From Thermodesulfovibrionales bacterium (lineage in GTDB: Bacteria > Nitrospirota > Thermodesulfovibrionia > Thermodesulfovibrionales > SM23-35): a stretch of 15,667 bases of DNA. The stretch covers positions 1-15,667 of the forward strand of contig JAGVMY010000173.1 of NCBI GenBank assembly GCA_020053565.1. The letters run 5' to 3'. The notes beneath the pieces are model-generated. The model had not been told where the DNA came from. It made no database searches and saw only the letters and a list, made by a program, of their open reading frames with translations. Below, in pieces: positions 14,966 through 15,667 of this stretch. Numbering within the stretch: the stretch's first letter is position 1; each line of letters starts with the position of its first letter. The position numbers were made by a program, and so were the translations under genes.

Positions 14966-15028
14966 TAAAATTCAAAATGCAACTATCAAAATTACGGGAT
15001 TCCTTCATTTTGACTTTTGATTTTTGAT
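14966..15028 (-). repeat. Degenerate 7-base tandem tract between tuf and rpmG
   Basis: On the minus strand, ATCAAAA occurs twice in a row (15028-15015) and is followed by GTCAAAA (15014-15008). After a 14-base centre the same phase of seven continues with complement-like units such as AATTTTG (14993-14987) and CATTTTG (14979-14973). The tract is nine units long and roughly inverted about its centre. It fills most of the 96-base spacer. No GC-rich terminator stem is present. Confidence 0.6.
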
Positions 15029-15043
15029 CTTTAAATTTATAAA

Positions 15044-15667
15044 TCACTCCAATACCTCAGTAACAACACCTGCCCCTACTGTCCTTCCCCCCTCTCTTAT
15101 GGCAAACCGTAACTCCTTCTCCATCGCTATCGGTGAAATGAGCTCTACCGTCAAACTTACATTGTCACCAGGCATTACCATCTCTGCTCCTTCAGGTAAC
15201 TGCGCTACCCCCGTGACATCTGTCGTCCTGAAGTAAAATTGAGGCCTGTATCCCTTGAAAAACGGTGTGTGCCTCCCACCCTCTTCCTTCGTCAATACAT
15301 ATACCTCTGTCTTGAACTTCGTGTGAGGCGTGATGCTGCCAGGCTTCGCTAATACCTGACCCCTCTCTACTTCGTCCTTGCCTATCCCGCGAAGTAATAC
15401 CCCTATGTTGTCCCCTGCTCGACCTTCATCAAGAAGCTTCCTGAACATCTCTACACCGGTGGCAACTGTCTTCCTCGTCTCTCCAAGTCCTACAATCTCT
15501 ACCTCTTCTCCTACTTTCACTATCCCCCTCTCTACCCTTCCTGTCACGACCGTCCCACGCCCTGAGATCGAAAATACATCCTCTATCGGCATTAAAAATG
15601 GCTTGTCCATCGGTCTGTCAGGTGTCGGTATGTAACTGTCTACCGCTTCCAACAGCTCACGAATGCA
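15044..15667 (-). CDS. tuf: Translation elongation factor Tu, C-terminal part (5' end outside the window)
   Basis: The frame is open to the window edge and gives the last 207 residues of EF-Tu. It starts in the end of the GTPase domain (LLEAVDSYIPTP) and covers all of domain II (FLMPIEDVFSISGRGTVVTG, then GRVERG) and domain III (GGRHTPFFKGYRPQFYFRTTDVTG, then MVMPGDN and RFAIREGGRTVGAGVV). EF-Tu delivers aminoacyl-tRNA to the ribosome. The C terminus is intact and ends in TGA. An internal TTG at 15652 could be mistaken for a start, but the preceding codons still read as EF-Tu. It lies 96 bases upstream of rpmG. Confidence 0.97.
   Translation of the reverse strand, partial: CIRELLEAVDSYIPTPDRPMDKPFLMPIEDVFSISGRGTVVTGRVERGIVKVGEEVEIVGLGETRKTVATGVEMFRKLLDEGRAGDNIGVLLRGIGKDEVERGQVLAKPGSITPHTKFKTEVYVLTKEEGGRHTPFFKGYRPQFYFRTTDVTGVAQLPEGAEMVMPGDNVSLTVELISPIAMEKELRFAIREGGRTVGAGVVTEVLE

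Noticed and set aside
14962..14989. Possible sigma-70 promoter upstream of rpmG (TTGATA, 16 bases, TACAAC on the minus strand)
   Set aside because: It lies within the AT-rich 7-base tract, the -10 match is weak, and transcription would begin after or in the rpmG ribosome site.
14665..15028. CRISPR-like array around the repeats near tRNA-Trp
   Set aside because: Units are 7-8 bases, contiguous, degenerate and without spacers; no cas gene is present.
15044..15652. A separate gene starting at the internal TTG (15652) of tuf
   Set aside because: Codons upstream to the window edge continue the EF-Tu sequence, so this is simply the truncated tuf gene.

Overview
The window is one uninterrupted run of minus-strand genes. 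In transcription order (right to left) it reads tuf (3' part), rpmG, tRNA-Trp, secE, nusG, rplK, rplA, rplJ, rplL, rpoB, rpoC, a Mut7-C type RNase gene, two tandem GNAT-like genes, a TraB/GumN-like gene and a radical SAM gene that leaves the window at base 1. The right-hand 12 kb is the classical bacterial translation/transcription block; the left-hand 3.7 kb is accessory and much less familiar. No stretch longer than about 100 bases lacks a gene.

Organism: a bacterium with moderately AT-rich DNA. RpoC carries a trigger-loop insertion of about 190 residues, and RpoB has a long charged insertion before its DELSHGVNK segment. Both are typical of Gram-negative type (diderm) RNA polymerases. The gene order and general look would fit Nitrospirota, Desulfobacterota or a related anaerobic lineage, but that is a low-confidence inference; no 16S rRNA is present.

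Right block (about 3681-15667): EF-Tu, ribosomal protein L33, tRNA-Trp, the SecE translocon subunit, NusG, the L11/L1/L10/L12 stalk proteins and the beta and beta' subunits of RNA polymerase. Gaps are short. The rpmG stop codon shares two bases with the 5' end of tRNA-Trp. rplJ seems to start on CTG and rpoC on TTG. Four of the longer spacers are built from short degenerate tandem units (7, 8, 7 and 12 bases), a different unit in each.

Left block (1-3668): the usual rpsL-rpsG-fusA genes do not follow rpoC. Instead there is a Mut7-C RNase gene whose start-codon region can pair over 17 bases with the spacer just after its stop codon. Then come four genes (GNAT-like A, GNAT-like B, TraB-like, radical SAM), each overlapping the next by 4 to about 29 bases, so they are probably translated as a coupled unit. 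I do not recognise this four-gene set as a described system. It is the best candidate here for something new, possibly modification and proteolysis of a peptide, but no substrate or function can be read from the sequence.

No clear intrinsic terminator and no convincing sigma-70 promoter was found anywhere in the window, so the main promoters probably lie upstream of tuf (beyond base 15667) or inside coding sequence.
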